The notes under the pieces: model-generated
Databases searched by the model: none
Seen by the model: the letters and a program-made list of their open reading frames with translations, nothing else
What the model was told of the DNA's origin: nothing
NCBI GenBank assembly: GCA_964036045.1
Contig: OZ038389.1
Location: forward strand, 42,066,119 to 42,130,118
DNA: 64,000 bases
Direction: 5' to 3'
Source: Eutreptiella sp. 'Long Island Sound 2002'
Lineage: Eukaryota; Euglenozoa; Euglenophyceae; Eutreptiales; Eutreptiaceae
Program-made: the position numbers and the translations under genes
Shown here: positions 40,609-50,168 of the stretch, one piece after another
How the letters are laid out: every line of letters begins with the position of its first letter
How positions within the stretch are numbered: position 1 is the stretch's first letter

Positions 40609-42321
40609 ATGCTGAGTGCTTTGTTTGCTTTGCTCCTCTTCGCCAATGGCAGCTGTGTCCGGTCTTTGGGTGTCTCTGAGTTACCAGGAGAATCTGTGCC
40701 AGAGGATTGGTCGCTTTGTGACTTCCTGAAGCGCCTGTCCAGCCACGATCCGTTCCTCCTCCGCGGTGCGGTGCCTCCTGCTCTGCAGGAGCTGTCGGCG
40801 CCGAGACTTGTGGAGCTCTCCGGCGAGGGCAGTGTGGTCTATGCTCAGGCAAGCGACAACGGCTTCATTGGGCCCAACAATTTTGACCATAACATCCTCA
40901 TGCAGCTGCCGTTGGAGGATTTCGCTGACCTTCTGGACGGGCAGAGTGAGTCTGCGCAGGCCTTGAGGGGCGCAGGGTTGAGCATGCAAGCCACGCAAGC
41001 GGCTCTCCCCGGGAAGTTGCGCGAGTTTGTCTGGAGTGCCTTGCCCTCTTGGGTGCCGTTCCCAGCGGATCAAACGCGGATGTGGATCGAGGTTCCGGGG
41101 CATCGAAGGGGCACTTTCTTTCACAATGACTTCCTGCACAACATCTACATGATGTTGAAGGGAACAAAGGTGTTTCAGTTGATCCCGCCTTGGCAAAGTC
41201 ACTTGGTCAAGTCTGTGGAGGTGCAGCGGAATCTCAACCAGTACTTTGCCGTAAACGATCACTGGCGCTGGCTTGCAGGCCGTAACATTTCCCAGGCGCA
41301 CGATTCATGGTGGAGCATGGCCGCTGACAGCGATGGCGTGGCCAACTTGTCATCTGCCACCCGTTTCATCGTGCGCCTGAAGGCGGGCGATATCATGGTG
41401 ATGCCGAGAGGATGGTGGCACACCACTATGCAAGACGGAGAAGAGGCGGCTGTCGCCGTGAACCTGTGGTTCGACACACGGAACCCCTTCTCTGAGTTGT
41501 GGTGGAGATCCCACCAGGATATGGGCTCGGCCCGTGAGCGGGCGGAGCCGGCAAGGGGGGCAAAGCAGAGTGGTACGCCCCAAGGCTTGTCCCGCAAGGT
41601 GAAGTACGCTACGTTTGAGCGACTTCAGCAAGAGATTGCCCGCGCGCTGCCGCAGGCTCGCATCAAGTTTCTTAAGGAATACAACGATGTACAGGAGCCT
41701 CCTTTGCGCATGGCGAGCTCTGAACGCAGCCAGGGCACGGATCTTTGTATAAGATGGTCTTTCGGCGATATGCAGAGCCTGGAGCGCCTGTTGTTGGCAT
41801 CGTTGGACCAGGAGGAGTGTGAAGACGGCGACGGTATCGCTGTGTTGCTCAAGCTGCTGAAGACGAGATTTGAGGATGAATCAGTGTGGGATGTCCTGCG
41901 AGACGGATACTCCAATTTCATGGGTGGCGAGTCTTGGCAGCCCTTGCAAGAGTGGCATGACAAAATGCATACATTCTACAAAGATGGTGTGCCACCTTCG
42001 GATGTGCATGTTGGCAGATACATGCATGTTGTTGGCATGCTGCAGCAGGAGATCACTGCGCACGCTGTCAACAATCACACTTTGTTTGGTTTGTTCAGCG
42101 CTTGTGAGGAGTCAGCAGGCACTGGCTGGAGCAGTTGGTTCAAAGCCCTCGCCACAAAGGTCCTCAACAGTGCTGATAAGTCCATCACAACAGCCCGCAT
42201 CACTCACCCTTGCTGTGAAGCGATTCATCGCTCAGTGTTTAAGGCTTTGCAGGGCATCTTCAGCTGCGAAATAGCCTGTTGCTCGGCACGTTCAGAACCT
42301 TCGGCAAAAGCTGGCTCATGA
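40609..42321 (+). CDS. JmjC/cupin-type Fe(II)/2-oxoglutarate oxygenase, secreted
   Basis: An intact 570-codon frame starts at ATG 40609 with a signal peptide (MLSALFALLLFANGSCVRS). Residues ~45-60 (SHDPFLLRGAVPPALQEL) are the usual entry of the Cupin_8/JmjC-like fold. The iron site is H172-x-D174 in GTFFHNDFLHN and the distal His 271 in PRGWWHTTMQ. K187 in LKGTKVFQLIPP is placed to hold 2-oxoglutarate, and VAVNLWFDTRNPF closes the core. Known relatives hydroxylate proteins or other substrates; the signal peptide suggests a lumenal or secreted target. The C-terminal ~270 residues are not recognised and end in a Cys-rich part. No introns are seen. A Harbinger-like element ends 295 bp upstream, so the promoter is short or lies in it. 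Confidence 0.85.
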   Translation: MLSALFALLLFANGSCVRSLGVSELPGESVPEDWSLCDFLKRLSSHDPFLLRGAVPPALQELSAPRLVELSGEGSVVYAQASDNGFIGPNNFDHNILMQLPLEDFADLLDGQSESAQALRGAGLSMQATQAALPGKLREFVWSALPSWVPFPADQTRMWIEVPGHRRGTFFHNDFLHNIYMMLKGTKVFQLIPPWQSHLVKSVEVQRNLNQYFAVNDHWRWLAGRNISQAHDSWWSMAADSDGVANLSSATRFIVRLKAGDIMVMPRGWWHTTMQDGEEAAVAVNLWFDTRNPFSELWWRSHQDMGSARERAEPARGAKQSGTPQGLSRKVKYATFERLQQEIARALPQARIKFLKEYNDVQEPPLRMASSERSQGTDLCIRWSFGDMQSLERLLLASLDQEECEDGDGIAVLLKLLKTRFEDESVWDVLRDGYSNFMGGESWQPLQEWHDKMHTFYKDGVPPSDVHVGRYMHVVGMLQQEITAHAVNNHTLFGLFSACEESAGTGWSSWFKALATKVLNSADKSITTARITHPCCEAIHRSVFKALQGIFSCEIACCSARSEPSAKAGS

Positions 42322-43248
42322 CCATGGCCACACCAGGGTCTGCACTACACCATCGAACAAAATAACGGTCCAAATCACTGCAGCACTTCCACGGGCTAAA
42401 CTGGAGTTCGGCATTACTTTGGGTGTATTACAATGTGCATCTGAGGTCCTACACAGACTACTAGCAGTCCACATAGACTCCAACGTGGCCTTTCCTCTTG
42501 CTGAACATTGTGGACTTCTTTGCCCAGTGTTCGGCAGAGCGAGTCAAGAAATTGCGAAAAATGTAAAGGCCGAAAAACCTGTGAAAGGAGAGGCTGAGTG
42601 ACACAAAACATAGAACAGGGCACCCTACAGGAGCGCAGGGACATACTGCACCCTACAAGAGCACAGTGTGCCGACCTCAGAAATATTTTATGAATTGCAT
42701 GTCTTTCATTTATACGAAACGTCTTTTGTACCCCCAAAAAGCTTTGGTGTTTCATCGACAAGCTAAAGCAAGTGGTTTCATAGTTGGCTGCAGACCTTTT
42801 TTTTTTTGCACCGCGTGGGTCTCTCATCTTGTAGCTCACTGTAAAATACACGTGTCTACCACCGTCGCATTGCACTGCGGAGGGATTGCAACCTTAAACA
42901 ATTTGTTTTACTGTTTGCAATAATTGATGAGAATGACGAAGCTCCTTGGACGAAGCTCCTAGCCCAAAGGGCGTGCCGTGCCTCGCTTGGCTTCGTTATG
43001 CCTGCAGCGAATGCATCTGCTGGTGTTGACCCATGCAATTTCCCTGTTGTAAGCCAACAGCCATCTCTCAATGAGTGTCATCTATCCTCAAAGTTGTGTA
43101 ACAATTCACCTATGGACAAGTGCATCGCTTCCTGTCATTAACACCTCAGCTTCTTTGCCAACCAGCCGCATTGGTTTTCACTGTTGGCTGCCCGTGGCTC
43201 ATCAACCTCATGCCTCAACCCGCTTTCCTTCAGCTCTGCCTATCAGCA
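42322..43248. other. Intergenic downstream of the oxygenase gene
   Basis: No gene is supported. CACCCTACA.GAGC.CAG occurs twice near 42620-42665. A minus-strand frame at 42414-42875 is open but featureless. Confidence 0.5.
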
Positions 43249-43860
43249 GGGATGATCTTTACTTTAGATACGAAATCGGTTTTTTAGATGTGCTAACATT
43301 GAAGAGAAGTGCTAAAATTTAAGTCAAATCAGCTAAAAAAAATGAGCAATGACATCCAAAAAAAAATGAGCAAAAACAGCAAACAAACAAAATTTTTCAC
43401 ATCCGAAAAACTAGATTCTCTACAAAAAAAAGATTCCAACAAAACCAAAAACAAAAAAAAATCGTTCGCATGTTCAAAAGCATCAAAATTTCAGAATCAT
43501 ATTTTTGGATGGCCATCTAAAAATACGAATTTGTCTGGAACCACAAGAACGCAAAGCCGGGGCAGGGGAGGGGGGGGGGGGCAGAAATGCAGCTCCTAGG
43601 GGCACCCCACCAGATAAATCACCCACATTCCTCAGCAAACCCACAACAACAAAGCACAACAGCAAAGAATAGCAAAGAATACCATCTGATGCCATATTGC
43701 AGGTGGCTGAGCACTTTCAGAGTTTGCTATTGTGGTACGCATTACATCAGGTGAAGATGATCTTGTTAAAGTTTGGGTCCAAATAATCCATGTAAAATAG
43801 TTTCTCAATGAATCCAAAATGCACAATCAAATCAGGGCACAATCAAGACAGGATTCTTCA
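43249..43860 (-). repeat. Inverted second copy of the 4.8-kb insertion family, with empty site
   Basis: The reverse complement matches the right part of the 23857-28679 insertion: the fold-back region (28380-28680) and the segment before Harbinger-like element 1 (about 27360-27536). At 43596-43598 the two flanks of element 1 meet with a single TAG (GTGCCCCTAGGAGCTGC on the minus strand), so this copy never received element 1. It is considerably diverged elsewhere. Confidence 0.85.
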
Positions 43861-44039
43861 CAGTACAAAAACACCAATTTGTGTATGTGATACAAGGGAT
43901 GGACAATAGTACTATCAAAACATGTTTCTGACATTGCAAAATAAATTATAAATCATTGCAAAACATGCTTTTTCAGTGACTCTGTAATTCTGAAATAGCA
44001 ACATAGAAATGGAGTTACTGCTTTTTGGAAAACGGCCAC

Positions 44040-44112
44040 AGAGTTCCGCGAATCAAACCGGTAATTCACCAGATGTGAATCTAGTGATCTACCATTAGAA
44101 TAGTATAAGCTT
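44040..44112 (-). repeat. tRNA-Val-like sequence
   Basis: On the minus strand TTCTAATGGTAGATCACTAG resembles a box A region, AGATTCACATCT would give a CAC (Val) anticodon loop, and CGGTTTGATTCGC a diverged box B. Acceptor pairing is not evident, so a tRNA-derived repeat or pseudogene is likeliest. Confidence 0.45.
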
Positions 44113-44126
44113 TTGACCGATAAACA

Positions 44127-44606
44127 TCACAGAACCTTATGTCTCAGAATGATTTTCCGAAACATTCGTCTCTTCTTTTTTCTGGATATTTTGTAGTTGT
44201 TGCAGATTGCCAAAATTGGCAAATCATAATGTGATCTAAGATAGCGTGAAAAGCGGTAAGGCAGCAATGACTTTGCAATTGTGTCCACGAATTTATATTT
44301 GTAGTCTGCTTTTGTCAGTGCGTCACCCAGGTGCTCTTTGGTGGAAACCCACTCCAAATTGGAACCCTGACCGCATTTAATAGTATCGCGGATCACTACC
44401 AGTTCAATCAAAAGACGTTTCTCTGAGACCGTCTTTTGTAAGTAGATGTGATCATATAGTGGAGCACAGTCTGTTCTCAGAGTAGGAAGTATAAGCATTC
44501 CGGCGATCTCGCATATTACGCATGAAAAAAGTGTCGTCCACATAGGCAGAACCTGCAAACGTGGATTTAACGACTCAGAGTGTTGCTGCGCCGAATTATA
44601 GCACAA
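44127..44606 (-). pseudogene. copia RNase H domain
   Basis: The frame contains LRTDCAPLYDHIYLQKTVSE, KRLLIELVVIRDTIKCG and NLEWVSTKEHLGDALTKADY. This is the copia-type RNase H signature (tDs..l.......ekrl.i.i..lr......i.wv.t...lADalTK). A basic tail ends the frame at 44127. Confidence 0.85.
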
Positions 44607-44845
44607 AATAATGCGTGTTTTCCTTCACAGCCGGACGCCAGTGTCCAAATCCAACCACCAATGGTCTTACCATCCTCACCATTGCCCCATGAGGCATCGT
44701 GGTACCCTATCATCCTCACTTGGCCTTGCAGCTAGGATAACACGGTCACAATGGATGCTTTGTTCGCATGCAGAGCATCGATGACTGTTGGTTTATTGGA
44801 TTTTTGAGAAAGGGGACGCACTCAGTGTGTGAAATCTAGACGTGT

Positions 44846-45210
44846 CTAACCTGCGCACCATGAGAGAGCTCTGATCAAACCATGAAAAGCTTTCTTCTCC
44901 CTGGTATCCGGTGCTCTTGTTTGCTCACTATCGTTGTTTAGTTTGATTTCAGGCACGTCAGTAATATACTTTTCTTGATCCAGTGTTATTTCAATCATAT
45001 TCAGTTGTACACCATAGTAAACATACTCTTCTCTCTTTTCAAACCCCACCAGAGCAACATTCACCAAGGCGAGGAGAACACGTTCAAGAAAGAATGAGTC
45101 ACCAGCAACACCGATATCGTCGCCATTAGCAACGGCCAACCGCGTAAACAAGCGCTGTGGTAAGCCCGGCCCGCCCACCCGCGACAAGACCCGGCGGGAA
45201 AGTGCTCGTG
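44846..45210 (-). pseudogene. copia reverse transcriptase, C-terminal half
   Basis: ANGDDIGVAGDS stands at the YVDD position of the RT active site (Asp-Asp kept). EEYVYYGVQLNMIEITLDQE then KYITDV matches the f.ylG......i.l.Q..Yi block, and APDTREKKAFHGLIRALSWC the tP....yr.liGsLlyl block. The N-terminal side of the frame (above ~45210) does not look like RT. Confidence 0.8.
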
Positions 45211-45666
45211 GTGGTGGTATACGTGGTGACGAGCAGTAGTGGAGGCAGTAGCATATATACCATTGTACCATCTCGCTTGACACCATTCAATAGACCTACG
45301 TCCTATTCTCTGACAATACCTAATCAGCACAATTGACGGATAAATATACTCGGTTCATAAGTCTCGTTCATGGTATGTACCTAATGCTAAGTGACACCTT
45401 GTTTAATGAATGGATTTCAGTGCATATTTCATGCTATTATCACATCAACAAAATTGTGCGGCACCAAGAATATCAATGCATGCTACACTAGCTATGCACA
45501 ACGTCTCCTTTTGCCTCTTAGCAATCAAGTAAAAAAGAAAAAATCAGAACAAGAAAATAACACATCGAGCAACAGTAGTTTACCTATTTTACACAAAGCA
45601 AAAGCAAAGAAAAAAAAAGACAAAAAAATAAAGGATAACCCAATTGATGTCATTAGCTTTGTGACT

Positions 45667-45707
45667 AGGCTTGGGAAGGACTCGCTATGCTCCTCCTTCC
45701 CAAGCCT
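45667..45707. repeat. 14-bp stem hairpin
   Basis: AGGCTTGGGAAGGA is perfectly inverted after a 13-base loop (TCCTTCCCAAGCCT). It is not followed by a T tract and may be a terminus of the insertion that separates the RT halves. Confidence 0.7.
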
Positions 45708-45739
45708 ACAAAGGCCGAAAGTATCAGAAGTTTTGCTGC

Positions 45740-46490
45740 GTACCAACAAGTACACGTTTTATTACGCTGATTTTAGTTGAAAACCATGATTTAAAAACCC
45801 GATTTTCAGGCAAAATGAGTTCAAGGTGGCCTATAACCTGTCCCCATATCTCGTTACAATACCTCTTCACCTTTCAAACGAGCCCAACGGTTCGTTCCAA
45901 CTCAACGGTATGATGGAGAACGACCTCCGACAAATGGGACCATGACCTCCAATTTGCTCTTTTTCACCAAAATGCAAAACCCCCATTGCTTATAACTCCG
46001 GGCCAACGGGGCTTGAATGGGCAAACAATTGATCTTTTGCATTCTTCTAGGTCCAAATAACTCCATTATGCTTGGTTGAGGACTTGGTTACCTATGTGCT
46101 TCCAACCTGACTACGTGCCGACGGGTACACGTTTTGACGTGGCAGGGTATGCACAACATACACCTGATTTTACCTAAAAATGACCACCAAAGATGCAATT
46201 TTTGCCAGAAATGGGTGTGAGACGGCCTGTTGCGGGTCCTATTATCCTTTTAGGACATGTTCTCAGCTTTCCAACGAGCCCAACACTTTGTTCTAACTCC
46301 ACGGTATGTTAGAGAACGAGCTCCGACGAATGGACCCACAAACCGAAAATGTCCATTTTTGACTAAAATGCGAAACCCCCGGCTGATATATCTAGGGGCC
46401 ATTGGGGGTACACCGGGCAAACTAATGGCCTTTCCCCTCCTTCTAGGTCCAAACTACTCAAATATGCTTGGTTGAAGTCCCAATAAAGCA
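45740..46490. repeat. Two diverged ~370-bp tandem repeats
   Basis: Both units share TACACGTTTT, CCAACGAGCCCAAC-type phrases, ACGGTATG.T.GAGAACGA, CCGACAAATGGG/CCGACGAATGG, AAAATGC.AAACCCCC, TTCTAGGTCCAAA and TATGCTTGGTTGA. No coding sense is apparent. Confidence 0.75.
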
Positions 46491-47505
46491 TGTGGATGCA
46501 ACCGGAACTCCGGGGGGGAGACCCATGATTTTGGTACGCAGGTGTTGTGACAGCACCCAAAAACACAGCTTAAAAAGCACGTATCTTTGAGTTTTCGCCC
46601 CCATGTGCTCTCTATAGAGGCCATAGGGACGTAACATTGCTTATACCCGTTCCATTGGACCCATACGGGACTAGTTTGCACAAAGGTTGAATCCCTAGGC
46701 CGGGATATAGCACTTTGACAAGGCTGTACAATGGAGACAGCAACCTTATCTAAGTACTGTTTTTTTCTACCTTTTGTACCCTCTTTCTAGGCATCAAGAG
46801 GAGGCTAGAGGGATCACCCTTGGGCATTTTCACATCATTTGGGTGCAAATGAACTTGGATTGTCACTTGGTTCGTTGCTAGACCCTCGTGGTTTCGCTAC
46901 AACAGGCCTACGAAACAGGCCAAAACGGCCAAACTGAGCCCACTGTATAAAAACTTGAAAAAATCATATCTTTGTCCTACCGGCTCAAATTTTGATAAAC
47001 CGAAAGCCAAATCTGGGTAGTTTTTGACGCTGAACACGAATATTGAGTCAAAACCTCGGCGTCTAACAGCCTGCTGGCGGAAATCGACGATCGGTGTTGC
47101 GAAACAGTGATTCGTGCAGCTTTGCGAAACACCGATTTTACAGCATTATTCGGGCTTTAAAACCCTTCACATTCATGGTCTTAAATCGAATTTTCGTCAA
47201 CTCTAGCTAGGTGCTGAGTTCAACAGGACAAATCACGGCGACAACCACTGGTCACGCGTGCGCGCCGATTTTTGACCAGAATTCCGGATTCTGGCCAGTG
47301 AAAAAAAAGTCCCGTATACAACCTTGTAGGGCCCGTCCTGCCATCCACAAATGTGCCTTCGGTTCGTCCGGACCTTCGTCCGTTGTCACCATTACGGCAG
47401 GGCCAATCCGGCGGGATAATCACCGGGGTGAGCTTTACAGCTGAGCGTCGCAGGCGGCCGCGGAGGCCCCTCCCCCGCGGCCGGACAGCGAACGGCGGGC
47501 CTTGC
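46491..47505. other. Unidentified DNA between the copia RT parts
   Basis: No domain or repeat is recognised. It is presumably part of an insertion into the retrotransposon. The GC-rich part near 47430-47510 is open on both strands but featureless. Confidence 0.45.
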
Positions 47506-48041
47506 GGCCCAGGGGCAACTAGAATCATCAGCAAACACATATATCGCCAGATCAAAAGCGTCGCGGTTTGCCTACCGCAATAGAGTGCCCTCTAGTGTGC
47601 GCATGTGAACTCTGGTTCTTTGCCATGTGCCCTACGTTGCAGGGATCCATTGTATCATATGCTGGGGTCGCACATTGTCCCAAACATAGTCTTGAGTACT
47701 CTTTGAACTTGTAGAGTCAGTCAAATATATACAAAAATATATAAATATATATGAGATATACATATATATGTGTGTGTGTGTGTGTGTATCGCCGGATCAA
47801 AAGGGACAGATCGAGCTCCCAACAATAACAACGCGGCGTGTAGAGCATGATACCGGTGAAGCGGCACATCAACCAGGCCACGCACAGCTTTGCGTAGATG
47901 TAATAGTTTATTTGGAAGATCCAACCCTAGTGGTGGTTTCGCAAACACATCGCGATCAAGTTCCCCACACTGCAGGAGCGCCGTGGAACTATCGATGGCA
48001 TCATGTGCCCAACCCTTGCATGCCGCCACATTCAATAGCAC
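47506..48041 (-). pseudogene. copia reverse transcriptase, N-terminal half
   Basis: AIDSSTALLQCGELDRDVFA corresponds to qmDv..AFL.G.l.e.vym with the first RT Asp. KPPLGL, LLHLRKAVRGLVDVPLHRYH matches the +P.G....v..L.kalYGLkqaPr.Wy block, and LLLLGARSVPFDPAI the l...gf....D..ly block. At 47803 it is cut by a 228-bp insertion. The duplicated target (47542-47558) resumes the same frame as ..AIYVFADDS. Confidence 0.8.
47559..47786 (+). mobile_element. 228-bp retroposed insertion (SINE-like) in the RT frame
   Basis: It is bounded by 17-bp direct repeats TATCGCC[A/G]GATCAAAAG (47542-47558 and 47787-47803), one mismatch. The insert starts CGTCGCGGTTTGCC and ends in an AT-rich and (TG)n tail directly before the second repeat. 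Long target duplications with a simple-repeat tail indicate target-primed retroposition. The RT reading frame crosses the two copies of the target in the same phase. No clear Pol III boxes are found. Confidence 0.65.
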
Positions 48042-48571
48042 TCTTAATTAAGACTTGGAGCAGGTCGGCGAAAACCTCACTAACACCACACTCTTGAAAG
48101 CCACGTACAACTCATCGAGCCCTAGGCCGAATAGAGCCATCATGAAGCACCGTGTCCACAAGTACCCAACAATGTGTAATGAAGCGCTGCCCCACATCGC
48201 AGACAATGTCATACACCCCACAAGCAGCCCACGATGCTAGCTCTTTTTGCTTCGCGAGAAACTGCCAAAGTCGCACTGCTTTGTGGCCTATGTGTGGATC
48301 ATGTTGCCCTTCGCCGTAGCTAGTATGTGAACTTGGCGGCTTCGGAAGTTGCGCAATGTGTGTTATTGTCGTATCGGTATGCGGTGAAGCACTCGGCGCA
48401 CTGAGGTTTGCGTGAAGTGGACACTAAACATGCGGAATCGCTTGATTACAAGGGCCCAAGAGCGTGTCATCATAGGATCCCGGCCCAGCTCGTTAGCTGG
48501 CACATGACTTATCAACACCTCAACCTCGCTTCTCGAGGGCACTCGACCACCCACTTCGTTGCCATGCAGCA

Positions 48572-48970
48572 TCACTCCACGGCCTCGTCCACGACCACGA
48601 GGTCTTCAACATCCACTGTCCGTGCCTCTTCGTCCTTTTCAAGTACATCTCCCAGAACAGAGGAAGCAGGACAACAATGCAACAACGGCAAACGCCACAC
48701 ACTGCCGCCATGATGCCGGACAACAAAATAGCCATCCGCACCAATGACCACCGCCGAACCATGCCAGGTGTCTAGCCCTTTCTCCAGAGATTCATAGTAG
48801 AAAATCTTATCACCCACGGATAACACAACATCACGATTCTTTGACGGCCGGTGCCTCTCTGTCAACGAAATGTTCGCCTTGATGTCTGCCGCATAAAACT
48901 TGTCACATGCCTTGTAAAATAGCATCAAGAAACCGCACCACGTGTTGCTCCACGTGGTCAGATAGTACAC
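48572..48970 (-). pseudogene. copia integrase, C-terminal domain
   Basis: RHRPSKNRDVVLSVGDKIFY followed by LDTWHGSAVVIGADGYFVVR and HHGGSVWRL fits the small beta domain after the integrase core (GD.V.y.....kW.GP..ViG.dg..v.v.hgg...r). An acidic tail follows. Confidence 0.75.
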
Positions 48971-49000
48971 CAGTAGCGGAAAACGCTAGCAGGTTAGCGG

Positions 49001-49414
49001 TCATAAAGTCTCGCCACTGCGCAAACACTCCATACACCATCTATTGGGGCGAGAAACCGCGATCAGCCACCGGCTGGAAATTGGCCGCCATACACACAAC
49101 ACCGCACGCGTCTTGAGCAGGAGGCCCATCACCCACCTCGAGCAAAAGCTCCACAGTATGACGCAATTGATAATGGTGTCGTTCCTGGCCTCCCGTAGAC
49201 CAGTGCGAACCGCCAAGTGCCAATGCAGTGTCACACCATAGCGACCGGCAAACTGGCGGAAGAGGTCATTGTCAAACTCATTGCCAAGGTCTATGAACAA
49301 GATGACTGGCGGCATTTGACACCTACGAGTGCAGAAGGAAGTGACACCCGTCTTGCGCCGTCTTGCTCGGCAGAGCATCACAATGTCTCGGACGTGTGAA
49401 TGGACAAATGACAT
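49001..49414 (-). pseudogene. copia integrase catalytic core fragment
   Basis: VILFIDLGNEFDNDLFRQFA, GRYGVTLHW and GLREARNDTI correspond to l.sDnG.EF....f..f....Gi.......... G.aERrNrti. The DNG motif is DLG, and the catalytic Glu position reads REAR; downstream frames are shifted. Confidence 0.75.
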
Positions 49415-49656
49415 GTAGCACAGAACAACACGTAGATACCAAATGTGAGCGCCAACCTCATACTGAAAGTGGAGCTCCTAGGCAACACCACCATTGGTCG
49501 ATTGGGCGCCCACCTTCCCTTCTCCCAGGTATCACACTTCAAATCCTTGATCACCGCATCAAGAACTGCCGAATCACGATCAAGGGAACGCCTGTTTGAG
49601 CTGCCAAACCCACATGGGACCTTGCGATGCAAAGCCATTAATTCACGCGCCACCAC

Positions 49657-50168
49657 GTTTTGGTCCCCCAGGCCTCCTTGGTGTGGTCGGCAGGCACGTG
49701 TGCTGAGCTATACTATGCAGATCACGTCCTTCCAGGCATTGCATCATAGTCATCAACCAAGACACATGTTCCAGAGATCTAAATAGTCCAATCGGCGCAA
49801 TGATTCAAAGAGGCAATGATTGGCAAATGCCCGTATCACATTTAATACTGCCAATGATGCATCGTTGTGTTAAATGTCAGTGTTTATAATTACGGTTCTT
49901 GTTTTGTGCAATGTTCCCCTCTTTGTTGTGTTTTGAAACTTTCAGACTTCTCGGAAGTGGATCACAGTCAAGGAGCTATGATTGCTGTGCTGTAGTGCCG
50001 GTGTTCAGTCTCTGTTATGGATCTTGCAAACAATTGTGGAATTCGGGAAAATATATACAAAGCAAGGCAGTTTTACGTGGTGAGACACCTTCCCTGAAGG
50101 AAACGGCTGATCACTTGGTAGCAGCGCAAATGCATCAATAGCAGGGACCGTCCGGCGCGCATCACAAG
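49657..50168. other. Intergenic, no gene seen
   Basis: Possible position of the 5' part of the copia element (its gag and LTR), but nothing recognisable is left. Confidence 0.4.

Larger units (their letters stand above)
44127..49656 (-). mobile_element. Decayed Ty1/copia retrotransposon (pol region)
   Basis: Going down the minus strand, the order is integrase core, integrase C-terminus, RT (split) and RNase H, which is the Ty1/copia order. Frameshifts and insertions interrupt every part. I could not identify LTRs or a primer-binding site. Between the two RT parts lie a 228-bp retroposed insertion, a ~370-bp tandem repeat pair and unidentified DNA. Confidence 0.8.

Noticed and set aside
40681-41301. 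Minus-strand frames within the oxygenase gene
   Set aside because: They are shadows of the strongly coding plus strand, which has the full HxD...H motif set.
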